A stretch of 38,910 nt of DNA from Oscillospiraceae bacterium (GTDB lineage Bacteria; Bacillota; Clostridia; Oscillospirales; Oscillospiraceae), in contig SVLX01000024.1 of assembly GCA_015067725.1 (NCBI GenBank), forward strand, positions 1-38,910, given 5' to 3'. Each line of letters begins with the position of its first letter. Positions within the stretch are counted from its first letter, which is position 1. The notes beneath the pieces are model-generated. The model was not told the DNA's origin. It worked only from the letters and a program-made list of their open reading frames with translations, and did no database searches. Shown one piece after another: positions 23,905 to 32,494 of this stretch. The position numbers and the translations under genes were made by a program.

Positions 23905-25017
23905 ATGCAATATAAAATGCTGGATAAACCACTCATGCTGCTGGAAACGGTCAGTATGGTACATAAATATGTCAATGGACTCGAACTCAAGGACATTGTG
24001 CCCAGTCGCGACAGCTGCAACGAGACATGGAGACACACACAGCACTGCAGGGCAAAGAAACTCCTGCAACTGACTGCCAGAATTTGCAGGGATGTGGATC
24101 GCAATGACCCGGAAATGCTGCGGTTTTTCGGAACAGTAGAATGTGGTTGCGATTATACCTGCCTGGCGCTGATTTTAACCTGCTCTTTTGTGCCCTGTGG
24201 CTTGGCATATCCCAATTTTTGGGAAAATGTGGAGGCAATTTGCAAGACTTGGGAGGAATTCCAGACAAAAGGCTATTGGATTCAGAGCCGAAGTTCTGTG
24301 GCGTTGATTTTTTCCCGGGACTTGGACAGCCCGGGGGACTTGCTCCGGCAGGTCAAGGCACTGAATTATCCCGGGGATTTCCGCATGGAACTTCTCGATG
24401 CTCTGATGCACTTCCGACAGACCGTTTACCGCATGGCAGAGCTGATTGAACCCCTGAGCTGTCGCCTGGAAGAAGCCTACCGGGAAGAACCGGAAGTGTT
24501 GGGTGAACTGAGGGACTTCTGGAATCAGAAAACCCAGAATGAAGAGGACGCTGCCAGCCTCGTGCGGTTTTTTGGGGCGGAGGAGTCCAGAGATGTAGTG
24601 GGGGAGACGTGGATTGCCCCCACTTATATGAACAGCAATATTCTGGTGGCTGTGGGCGCGGAGAATTCCTTGTGGGAACTGGATCACAATGTCCTGCTCT
24701 TGGGCAGCCTGATCAGTACCGATTCCATAACCCGTCAGGACAGCATCGAGCTGGACAGCATCAGCGCCATTCTCAAGTGTCTGGCGGACCGGAAACGGCT
24801 GGAGATTCTCCACCGGCTGGCAAGGGAACGCTCCTATGGTCTTGCACTGGCAGAGTCTATTGGAATGGATCCCGGCCATGTGTCCCGGAATCTGGGTATG
24901 ATGCACAATTATGGCTTTGTCAAGCAGGAGCGGGAGATTCTGCGGACATATTACCACGCCGACCGTCAGACGGTCCACGACTTTCTGATGCGGGTGGAGG
25001 AGGCCATCTTCTCTTGA
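23905..25017 (+). CDS. ArsR-like winged-helix regulator R1 with large N-terminal domain
   Basis: 370 residues. The C-terminal part (about 287-370; SAILKCLADRKRLEILHRL, then a recognition-helix segment MDPGHVSRNLGMM) is an ArsR-type winged helix-turn-helix. The ArsR metal motif ELCVCDL is absent, so it is probably not a metal sensor of the classic type. The N-terminal 280 residues match no family I recognise but align with R2 and R3 (ETVSMVHKYVNG, DVDRNDP, MAELIEPLSCRLEE). This copy is unusually Cys-rich (about 60-135, for example ECGCDYTC). The ribosome site is weak (AGGAAAG about 12 nt upstream). It has its own promoter and two tandem terminators, so it seems monocistronic, unlike R2 and R3, which precede proteases. 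Confidence 0.82.
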   Translation: MQYKMLDKPLMLLETVSMVHKYVNGLELKDIVPSRDSCNETWRHTQHCRAKKLLQLTARICRDVDRNDPEMLRFFGTVECGCDYTCLALILTCSFVPCGLAYPNFWENVEAICKTWEEFQTKGYWIQSRSSVALIFSRDLDSPGDLLRQVKALNYPGDFRMELLDALMHFRQTVYRMAELIEPLSCRLEEAYREEPEVLGELRDFWNQKTQNEEDAASLVRFFGAEESRDVVGETWIAPTYMNSNILVAVGAENSLWELDHNVLLLGSLISTDSITRQDSIELDSISAILKCLADRKRLEILHRLARERSYGLALAESIGMDPGHVSRNLGMMHNYGFVKQEREILRTYYHADRQTVHDFLMRVEEAIFS

Positions 25018-25035
25018 TCTTAACGAATATGGCAC

Positions 25036-25069
25036 AGGAGCAACCGGGATGCCGGCTGCTCCTTTTTTT
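25036..25069 (+). terminator. First of two tandem terminators after R1
   Basis: AGGAGCA (25036-25042) pairs with TGCTCCT (25057-25063), with an inner CCGG-GATG-CCGG helix, then seven T residues (25063-25069). It starts 18 bp after the stop. Confidence 0.88.
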
Positions 25070-25101
25070 CGGGACATCTTCGGATGTCCCGGTTTTCTTT
25101 T
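25070..25101 (+). terminator. Second tandem terminator after R1
   Basis: CGGGACATC (25070-25078), TTCG loop, GATGTCCCG (25083-25091), then GTTTTCTTTT. It abuts the first terminator with no gap. Confidence 0.85.
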
Positions 25102-25159
25102 GTGTATTATAGATAAAACAAAGTGATATTTTTTGGGCAGACTGCCAAAAGACAATCGC

Positions 25160-25188
25160 TTGAAAAATGCAACAAGATATGATAAAAT
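25160..25188 (+). promoter_or_regulatory. Promoter of the R2-P2 unit with flanking inverted repeat
   Basis: TTGAAA (25160-25165), a 17-bp spacer and TAAAAT (25183-25188). TGCAAC (25168-25173) and GTTGCA (25191-25196) form an inverted repeat that brackets the -10 box. The string from the -10 onwards, TAAAATGGGTTGCA, nearly repeats at the R3 promoter (TAGAATGGTTTGCA). Confidence 0.75.
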
Positions 25189-25237
25189 GGGTTGCAAAAG
25201 AACAGCAAAATGAATATTATCTATTTGAGGTGTATTT

Positions 25238-26311
25238 ATGGAGATTCATGTCAGCACAGAACTTGCGCTTTTGCCGGAGACGGTGGACCTGGTCTGTGCC
25301 TATGTCAACGATATCAACCCCGCCGTTTTGACTTCGGACAAGCCCTATTGCCTGCCCACCGGCGAGGTGGAGCGGATGATGGAGACGGTCTGCGAAGGCT
25401 TAGACCGCAATGACCCCAAGATTCAATTCTATTTCCACAGTTATACCGATGTCCAGTATCCGGGGATGGGGTCTCCGACCAGCAGTGTGGCCAGTATGTT
25501 GGTATATACCGGCTTGCGGGGCAACATGAGCGATTTGCGGCAATCCAGAACCTTCATGCACGAAAATCCCATTGGTGCCGGCAATTCTTACCGGATTACC
25601 AGCGCTTACCGTGGAGTGGGTATTGCTGTCTGCTCGGAATACCGGTCACTTGCTGATGAGCTGGAGACGATTGACATGGCGGAAGGACTGCGCCTGCGGC
25701 TGGCCATTGCCCTGACGGATTATCACCGCCATGTGGATGAGGTCTGCGATTTGCTTGAACCCTATGCGCTCCGGTTGAAGCCCCTGCTGGAGCCGGTGAT
25801 GGCACAAATTGAGCCCAGAGCCCAGCAGTGGCGGGATGTACTGAGCACAGAAAACGGTCAACGGACATTCCTTGCCAGAATCAATGCCAATACGGATACC
25901 GTACAGAATCTGGAGATCGGTATGCGCATCTTCTATCCCGGTGTCAGCAGCGGCTTCTGCCGGGTGGACGAGGGTCGGTTTTATTGCAGTGCCGGACTGG
26001 AGCTCATGCCGGTGAAGGAGAAAACGCAGGAACTGTCGAATAAAGACATTGCCGCCATTCAGCTTTTGTCCAGCGTTGACCGTCTGCGGGTACTGAAAAC
26101 CCTCAGCGGCAGAACCATGACTTGCAGTGAACTGGCGCAGGAACTGCAAATGAACCGGGGTACGCTGTTCCGTGATCTCAATAATCTGGTGCAGGCGGGT
26201 CTGGTCTTTATGATTGCTCAGGGGACAAGCCGTACCTATACGACCTGCACCGAGAAGCTGGAACAGGCAGTTGAACATATGCTGGAATTTGTCAACAGTG
26301 GCAAAAAGTAA
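25238..26311 (+). CDS. ArsR-like winged-helix regulator R2 with large N-terminal domain
   Basis: 357 residues, start at 25238 preceded by GAGGTG. The N-terminal domain of about 270 residues has no family I recognise; it shares blocks with R3 (DLVCAYVN, DLLEPYALRLKPLLEP, FYPG, YCSAGLEL). The C-terminal winged helix (about 272-357) includes LLSSVDRLRVLKTLSG, CSELAQELQMNRGTLFRDLNNL and a wing segment. The metal-binding ELCVCDL motif is absent. No signal peptide or membrane segment. It ends 67 bp before protease P2, with no clear terminator in between, so R2 and P2 are probably one transcript and R2 a candidate controller of P2 and itself. Ligand unknown; peptides released by the protease would be an attractive but untested idea. 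Confidence 0.87.
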   Translation: MEIHVSTELALLPETVDLVCAYVNDINPAVLTSDKPYCLPTGEVERMMETVCEGLDRNDPKIQFYFHSYTDVQYPGMGSPTSSVASMLVYTGLRGNMSDLRQSRTFMHENPIGAGNSYRITSAYRGVGIAVCSEYRSLADELETIDMAEGLRLRLAIALTDYHRHVDEVCDLLEPYALRLKPLLEPVMAQIEPRAQQWRDVLSTENGQRTFLARINANTDTVQNLEIGMRIFYPGVSSGFCRVDEGRFYCSAGLELMPVKEKTQELSNKDIAAIQLLSSVDRLRVLKTLSGRTMTCSELAQELQMNRGTLFRDLNNLVQAGLVFMIAQGTSRTYTTCTEKLEQAVEHMLEFVNSGKK

Positions 26312-26318
26312 TGTGTTG

Positions 26319-26346
26319 GTGTATCTCCCTGCCGGGCAAAGCAGGG
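26319..26346 (+). other. Hairpin in the R2-P2 gap resembling a decayed terminator
   Basis: CCCTGC (26327-26332) and GCAGGG (26341-26346) form a 6-bp stem without a T-run. The segment GTGTATCTCC followed by CTGCCGGG (26319-26336) matches, minus three bases, the conserved stretch just before the P1 and P2 terminators. It may be a remnant of a terminator lost or reused when R2 and P2 became adjacent. Confidence 0.5.
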
Positions 26347-26378
26347 GTTATACATATTAAATTCATGGAGGTAAAAGC

Positions 26379-29300
26379 ATGAAAAACAAAGTCCTGACGA
26401 TGATTATGGCCCTTGTCATGATCGTCACCTGTCTGGTATCGCCGGCCATGGCGACACCGGCAGAAGCGAACAACATCGCAACCCCCACAGGCGGAGACGT
26501 GATGCAGTCTGCTGCAGTCGATGCCTACGGTGATGCCATCACCGGAACCGCAATTTCCCCCAATGAAGAAGTGGAAATCTTTGTGGCTGTGGATGAAGGC
26601 CAGACCGTCTTCACCCAGACCAGCGATCTGGAGCTGGCAGTTGCCGGCATGGATAGCCAGCTCGCCGGCCTGTATGCCGCAGAGAGTGCCGTCGAAGCCG
26701 CTGTCGGCATGGACATTGAAGACGCAGAGTATTTCTCTCTGGTCATCAATGGCTTTGCTTTCACCGGTGAGGCTTGGATGGTGGACGCCATCAACGATCT
26801 GGACAATGGCATGATTGCCGCCATCGCCCCCAGATATGAGCTGGTTGAGCCTCAGCGGGAAGAAAATGTCGACCTGACCCCCAACATGGATAAGGCCACC
26901 GACCTGACCGGTACCATCAAGGCCTGGGATTTGGGCTATACCGGCAAGGGTACTGCCATTGCCGTCCTTGATACCGGCATCAAGCAGACCCATGAGGCGT
27001 TTGCTGTTACGCCTGAGAATGCCAAGATCACCAAGGAATCTCTGAAAGAGGTCTTTGAGAAGTATGGCAGTCTGATGCATGGCAAGTTCCCGGAAGATGC
27101 TTACTACAGCGCAAAGCTGCCGTATAACTGGGACTATCCCTATGCCGATGCCGACCCCACCCACGACGAAGGTCTTTCTGCCCACGGCTCTCACGTTGCC
27201 GGTATTGCCGCCGGTAACAACGGTGGCAGTTTTAAGGGTATGGCTCCCGATGCCCAGATTATCACCCTGAAGGTCTTTGACAAGAACGGCTCCTGCTCTC
27301 TGACTGACCTGCTGTCCGCCATGGAAGACTCTGTCTATCTGGGCGTGGACTGCATCAATATGTCTCTGGGCATTGCCGCCGGTTTTGAAGGCTATGACTG
27401 GCTGGGTCATGGTGCCGTTTATGAAGCGCTGGAGAAGGCCGGCGTTGCCGTCTGTGCTTCCGCCGGTAACGATGCTCATGCCTATTATTCCACCGCTTAC
27501 GGCTACTGGGCCAACAACGAGCGGCGCTGGTTGTCCACCAACCCCGATAACGGCATGATCGGTAACCCCGGCACTTATGCCGGCTCCTTCACCGTCGCCA
27601 ATTCCAACAGCGTGAGTAAGAGCAAGTATTACCAGATTATCATTGCCGGCACCAACAACACCAAGTATATGTACCCCTCCAAGGACCCCAATACCCCCTT
27701 CCTGGGCGACATGGAGGCCGGCGACTATGACCTGGTCAATGCAGGCAAGGCTACTGCGGAGGATCTGGCTGCCGCCGGTGACCTGACCGGTAAGATCGCC
27801 CTGATCGCCGGTGTAAGAGACCAGCTTGATGCCCAGTGTGCCGCCGCTGTGGAGGCCGGTGCCATGGCCATCGTTCTTGGTGCGGTCGCGGGTACCCAGA
27901 CTTCCAACACCACAGTATTCAGCACGGTTCCTCTGGCCGTCATGAGTAGTAGCGATGTCACCTATTTCGCCAAGAAGATGGTGGACAACAAGACCACGCT
28001 GAAGATCAACAAAGACTTCAAGTTTAGCTCTGTCAGTTTGGAGAGAAGTTCCTCCTGGGGCCCCACGGCCAATCTGAAGTTGAAGCCGGATATTACTGCT
28101 CCCGGCACCGGCATCGTGTCTGTTGAAGGTCTGCCCAACAAGGGTGACAACGAGTATGTCGCCATGACGGGTACGTCCATGTCGTCTCCCGCTGTAGCCG
28201 GTGGCGTTCTGGTGATGAAGCAGTATTTGAAGACTGTCTTCCCCAATGCCACCGATAAGGAACTCTATGAGATTGCCTATAATCTGATGATGAGCACTGC
28301 CAACCAGATCAATGGCTTTGTCCGTCAGCAGGGCGCGGGCCTCATCGATTTGGAGAAGGCTACCAAGACCACCGCTTACCTGACCACCGCCAATGACACC
28401 CGCCCCAAGCTGGAGCTGGATGACAGCGCAACCGGTGAATTTGCCATCTCCTTTAAGGTGCACAACTTCGGTACCACCGATAAGACTTATACCATCAGCC
28501 ACAAGGCACTGACGGAGAGCACCTCCATTTTGACCTACAGCGGCTATGTTTCCCCGCAAAGAGATCTGGAATATGCCAAGCGCACCAATCTGTATCCTTG
28601 GCTGCATACCCCGGAGGAACTGAAGGTCATCAATGGCACGCAGAAGGATGTCACCGGCATGGTCACGCTGGAAGGTGAAAAGGATATCGCCGTCAAGGCC
28701 GGCGAAACCGTTACCGTGAATCTGACCCTGAAGGCCGGGGAAGATCTGATGCAGTATTTCCAGGATACCTGCCCCGCCGGTATGTACTTAGAGGGCTGGA
28801 TCAAGCTGGCGGATACCTCTGCGGAGAATGCTGTTGACCTGTCCATTCCTTTCCTGGGCTTCGTGGGTGACTGGGACTATCCTGCCATCATTGACGAAGG
28901 CTGGTGGTGGCAGCGGCCCTACGGCGAGAACAACCTGGCCCAGTTCTACAACTCCAACATGAATGGCGGCATCTATGTGGGCTACGACGCACCCGGTGTC
29001 GGTCGTGGTCTGGGTCTGAACCCCTACTGGGATGAAGTGGACGAGGACTATGTGGCAGACAGAAATGCCATCTCCCCCAACGGTGACGGCCGGATGGATG
29101 CGGTCAATACCCTGGAGTTCTCGCTGCTCCGTCTGCCCAGACAGGTCAAAATTACCCTCCAGGACGCAGAAGGCAATGTGCTGGAGACCCTCTATAATTA
29201 TCGGTACGGCTTCAGAAGAGAGTACCATTCCATTGGCATTGATACCCACAGACTGAGCTACAGTGGACTTACATTTGACTATGCCATGGATGGTATAGAA

Positions 29301-32213
29301 GAAAATGAGACGGTCTGTCTGGTGACGGAGACCTGGCTGGACCACGATGAATTCCAGATTGAGGACAACAAGCTGGCAAAGATCGTCGTTCCCTTCACCA
29401 AGGATTTGACTGCCCCCACTGTCACTGCAGTGAATGGTGGTGTGGAAATCATGGATACCAACTATGTGGCTTACTACGCTGTTTATACCGATGCATGGAG
29501 AACCGATCTGGTCTTTGAAGACGGTGTCTTTGCTACTGAGCGTGGTGTCAAGGAAACTTATATGACCGACATGGATAAGTATTTCGTGGCGGTTGCCGAC
29601 TATGCGCAGAATGAAGCCTTCTACTATGTGGAAGACGGCAAGGCCTATGTGCTGGACGGAGAAGGCTTTGACCATGGCAGAACCATCGTTGCCCATCAGT
29701 GGTGGGATGTTGCCAACTACACCGCTACATTTGTCTATGACAACATGATGGAGCGGGCATGGGTCTGTATGGACAGCAACCTGAATGAAGGTCTTCAGTA
29801 TCTGACTGAGCCTGTCACCGGTCTCAACAATGAGTATGGTACTTCCACCGGCGGCTACAATGGCTTCACCGGTACGGCGATCACCGCCGACGGCAAGGCT
29901 TATGTGGCAACGGCTGACCATCTGTACACCTTTGATCCTGCCACCATGCAGGTTGACCTGTCTTCCGGCAAGAGATTCACGGAATCCGGCAATGGAAACA
30001 TGATTTGGCTGGAGAATCTGTTTGCCGCTCCCGGCACCAACGACCTGTACGCCTGGATGGATCTGGGTGGCGGTAGGTCCTGCGTCTGCAAGGTCAATCC
30101 GGAGACGGCAGTAGTTACCCGGATGTGGGAACTGAAGAATGGTGGCTCCAGCGGTTACCACGCAGTGGGCATTAAGGATGCGGATACCGTGATTGCTTTC
30201 CAGGCGACCAAGATGGTTCTGGATGAATTCAATTTGCTTACCGGTGCCAAAGAGGCTACCACCGATATGGGCCTTTATAAGCAGTACTCCTCTGAGGTTG
30301 GTGTTGAGGGTTATACCTGGTCTTTGCTGTATGACAATCAGGAGAACCGGGTCTACATCTCTGGTCTGTTTGGTGCCTTCGGCAAACTGAAGGATCAAAA
30401 GGGCGGCATCATCATGTACGATTTGGATGACAGCGCGGTGAAGTTCCATGTGGTTGGCGCCGGCGATGGTCATGCTGTTTTCGGCATGTACTTCCTGGAT
30501 GAGTTTGTGAATCTGCCCAAGCAGGAACACATCTGCTACATCAAGGAAATTGTTGAGCCCACCTGCGATTCCGAGGGTTACACCCTGAAGGTCTGCGCCG
30601 ACTGCGGCAAGGAATTCAGAGAGAACGTAACCGAGGCTGGCGGTCACGACTACGAATCTGTTGTGACTGAGCCCACCTGCACCGAGGGCGGCTACACCAC
30701 CTATACCTGTAAGGTTTGCGGTCACAGCTATGTAAGCGACAAGACCGAGGCCAAGGGCCACGATTACGAAGCCGTTGTCACCGCCCCCACCTGCACCACC
30801 CTGGGTTACACCACTTACACCTGTAAGGTTTGCGGCGACAGCTACAAGGACGACTACACCCCCAACACCGACCACGTTTACGGCGAGTGGGAAACCGTCA
30901 CCGCTCCCACCTGCAACGCCAAGGGTCAGGAGAAGCGCACCTGCGTCTGCGGCGCTGCCGAGTACCGTGACACCGACAAGACCGGCCACAACTACGAAGC
31001 CGTTGTAACTGCACCCACCTGCACCACCCTGGGTTACACCACCTACACCTGTACCGTTTGCGGCGACACCTATAAGTCCGACTTTGTGGAGACCATTGGC
31101 CACAAGTACACGGAAGAAGTGGTTGCTCCCACCTGCACCGACATGGGCTATACCATCTTCACCTGCCACTGCGGTCACCGCTATGAAGGCAACTTCGTCG
31201 CCCCCACCGGCCACAAGTTTGGCAGTTGGACCGTGACCAAGGAAGCTACTTGCGTGGAGAATGGCGAAGAAACCCGCACCTGCGCCTGCGGCGAGACCGA
31301 AACTCGCTCCACCTTCAAGGCGGACCACAAGTATGAGGCCACTGTGATTGAACCCACCTGCACCGAAGTCGGTTACACCAACCACATCTGTACCGTCTGC
31401 GGTCACAACTACATCACTGACCTGACCCAGCCTACCGGCCACGACTACGAAGCTACCGTGACTGCGCCCACCTGTACCGAGGACGGCTACACCACTTACA
31501 CCTGTACCGCCTGCGGCGAGAGCTATGTGGACGACATCGTTCCCGCTACCGGTCATACCTTCGGTGAATGGGTTCTCACCACTGAGCCCGGTTGCACCGA
31601 AGCCGGCGAGGAAACCCGCTATTGCGCCGACTGCGATGCCACCGAGACCCGTGAAGTCGCTCCCGTCTGCCCCGCTGAGAAGTTCACTGACATTGATACC
31701 AAGCAGTGGTATCACGAGGGCATTTGCTATGTCATCCGCAACGGTCTGATGAACGGCAAGAGCGAAACCGTCTTCGCGCCCAACGCCAACCTGACCCGTG
31801 CCGAGCTGGTCACCGTGCTGTACCGCATGGCAGGCTCTCCCAGCGTGGAAGACCTGGAGCATCCCTTCACCGACGTTGCCGACGATACCTGGTACACCGA
31901 TGCGGTCATCTGGGCATACAACGCTGAGGTCGTTAAGGGTATCTCTGAAACCGCTTTCGCCCCCAACGCCAACATTACCCGTGAGCAGATTGCCACCATC
32001 CTGTACCGCTATGCCGGTGCTGAAGAAGTGGAAGAAGATGCTCTGGCTGACTTTGCCGATGCCGCCAAGGTCAATAACTATGCCGTTGAGGCTATGAACT
32101 GGGCTGTATCTGTGGGCCTGATCAACGGTGTCGCTGAGGGTGAGCTTGCGCCTCAGGGTAACGCCACCCGGGCTCAGATTGCCACAATCCTTATGCGGTA
32201 TTGCGAGGGCTAA
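26379..32213 (+). CDS. Giant SLH-anchored subtilisin-like (S8) cell-surface protease P2
   Basis: 1,944 residues, ATG at 26379 with GGAGGT 7 nt upstream. Signal peptide ending near AMA (24-26), propeptide, catalytic D198 (VLDTG), H269 (HGSHVAG) and S600 (GTSMSSP). The PA-like insert (about 405-560), with its long YYQIIIAGTNNTKYMYP segment, differs strongly from P1 and P3. Fn3/FlgD-like modules (ADRNAISPNGDG), a divergent beta-rich region, ten Cys/His repeats (1384-1761; one more than P1 and P3) and three SLH domains (from about 1769) follow. Same surface-protease role as P1, likely with different substrate preference. It lies directly behind regulator R2 and ends at its own terminator. Confidence 0.93.
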   Translation: MKNKVLTMIMALVMIVTCLVSPAMATPAEANNIATPTGGDVMQSAAVDAYGDAITGTAISPNEEVEIFVAVDEGQTVFTQTSDLELAVAGMDSQLAGLYAAESAVEAAVGMDIEDAEYFSLVINGFAFTGEAWMVDAINDLDNGMIAAIAPRYELVEPQREENVDLTPNMDKATDLTGTIKAWDLGYTGKGTAIAVLDTGIKQTHEAFAVTPENAKITKESLKEVFEKYGSLMHGKFPEDAYYSAKLPYNWDYPYADADPTHDEGLSAHGSHVAGIAAGNNGGSFKGMAPDAQIITLKVFDKNGSCSLTDLLSAMEDSVYLGVDCINMSLGIAAGFEGYDWLGHGAVYEALEKAGVAVCASAGNDAHAYYSTAYGYWANNERRWLSTNPDNGMIGNPGTYAGSFTVANSNSVSKSKYYQIIIAGTNNTKYMYPSKDPNTPFLGDMEAGDYDLVNAGKATAEDLAAAGDLTGKIALIAGVRDQLDAQCAAAVEAGAMAIVLGAVAGTQTSNTTVFSTVPLAVMSSSDVTYFAKKMVDNKTTLKINKDFKFSSVSLERSSSWGPTANLKLKPDITAPGTGIVSVEGLPNKGDNEYVAMTGTSMSSPAVAGGVLVMKQYLKTVFPNATDKELYEIAYNLMMSTANQINGFVRQQGAGLIDLEKATKTTAYLTTANDTRPKLELDDSATGEFAISFKVHNFGTTDKTYTISHKALTESTSILTYSGYVSPQRDLEYAKRTNLYPWLHTPEELKVINGTQKDVTGMVTLEGEKDIAVKAGETVTVNLTLKAGEDLMQYFQDTCPAGMYLEGWIKLADTSAENAVDLSIPFLGFVGDWDYPAIIDEGWWWQRPYGENNLAQFYNSNMNGGIYVGYDAPGVGRGLGLNPYWDEVDEDYVADRNAISPNGDGRMDAVNTLEFSLLRLPRQVKITLQDAEGNVLETLYNYRYGFRREYHSIGIDTHRLSYSGLTFDYAMDGIEENETVCLVTETWLDHDEFQIEDNKLAKIVVPFTKDLTAPTVTAVNGGVEIMDTNYVAYYAVYTDAWRTDLVFEDGVFATERGVKETYMTDMDKYFVAVADYAQNEAFYYVEDGKAYVLDGEGFDHGRTIVAHQWWDVANYTATFVYDNMMERAWVCMDSNLNEGLQYLTEPVTGLNNEYGTSTGGYNGFTGTAITADGKAYVATADHLYTFDPATMQVDLSSGKRFTESGNGNMIWLENLFAAPGTNDLYAWMDLGGGRSCVCKVNPETAVVTRMWELKNGGSSGYHAVGIKDADTVIAFQATKMVLDEFNLLTGAKEATTDMGLYKQYSSEVGVEGYTWSLLYDNQENRVYISGLFGAFGKLKDQKGGIIMYDLDDSAVKFHVVGAGDGHAVFGMYFLDEFVNLPKQEHICYIKEIVEPTCDSEGYTLKVCADCGKEFRENVTEAGGHDYESVVTEPTCTEGGYTTYTCKVCGHSYVSDKTEAKGHDYEAVVTAPTCTTLGYTTYTCKVCGDSYKDDYTPNTDHVYGEWETVTAPTCNAKGQEKRTCVCGAAEYRDTDKTGHNYEAVVTAPTCTTLGYTTYTCTVCGDTYKSDFVETIGHKYTEEVVAPTCTDMGYTIFTCHCGHRYEGNFVAPTGHKFGSWTVTKEATCVENGEETRTCACGETETRSTFKADHKYEATVIEPTCTEVGYTNHICTVCGHNYITDLTQPTGHDYEATVTAPTCTEDGYTTYTCTACGESYVDDIVPATGHTFGEWVLTTEPGCTEAGEETRYCADCDATETREVAPVCPAEKFTDIDTKQWYHEGICYVIRNGLMNGKSETVFAPNANLTRAELVTVLYRMAGSPSVEDLEHPFTDVADDTWYTDAVIWAYNAEVVKGISETAFAPNANITREQIATILYRYAGAEEVEEDALADFADAAKVNNYAVEAMNWAVSVGLINGVAEGELAPQGNATRAQIATILMRYCEG
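30528..31661 (+). repeat. Ten tandem Cys/His repeats in P2 (one extra unit)
   Basis: 1,134 bp, exactly 114 bp (one 38-aa unit) longer than the tracts of P1 and P3. The additional unit lies at about 30640-30752 and ends in the same TEAKGHDYE junction as the following unit. This is consistent with unequal crossing-over or replication slippage between units. Confidence 0.9.
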
Positions 32214-32275
32214 TGCAAAATACCTAACCTAATACTGCTGTGAAGTTTGGTTTCATGGCGTGTATCTCCTTTCTG

Positions 32276-32304
32276 CCGGGACTCCTTCTGGGGTCCCGGT
32301 TTTT
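32276..32304 (+). terminator. Intrinsic terminator of R2-P2
   Basis: CCGGGACTCC (32276-32285), TTCT loop, GGGGTCCCGG (32290-32299), then five T residues. The 30 bases ending at 32280 are identical to the 30 bases ending at 23797 before the P1 terminator. Confidence 0.92.
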
Positions 32305-32379
32305 ATGGCAGGAAGACGATTGTGCAAAATGCATAACACAGACGAATAAAATTTGTTGAAACTGTGCAGTGGAATGGTG

Positions 32380-32408
32380 TTGCATTTTTTACGGAAAAAT
32401 GCTAGAAT
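32380..32408 (+). promoter_or_regulatory. Promoter of the R3-P3 unit containing a perfect palindrome
   Basis: TTGCAT (32380-32385), a 17-bp spacer and TAGAAT (32403-32408). GCATTTTT (32382-32389) and AAAAATGC (32395-32402) form a perfect 8-bp inverted repeat filling the spacer between -35 and -10, and TTGC-6 nt-GCAA (32412-32425) follows directly. The placement fits an autoregulatory operator. The binding protein is not shown by the sequence. Confidence 0.75.
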
Positions 32409-32494
32409 GGTTTGCATAATAGCAACGGTTATGGATGTGCGTATGATAAGCAATACCCTGCACAATGCGTTCAATGTTGCTTTGAGGTGATTCT

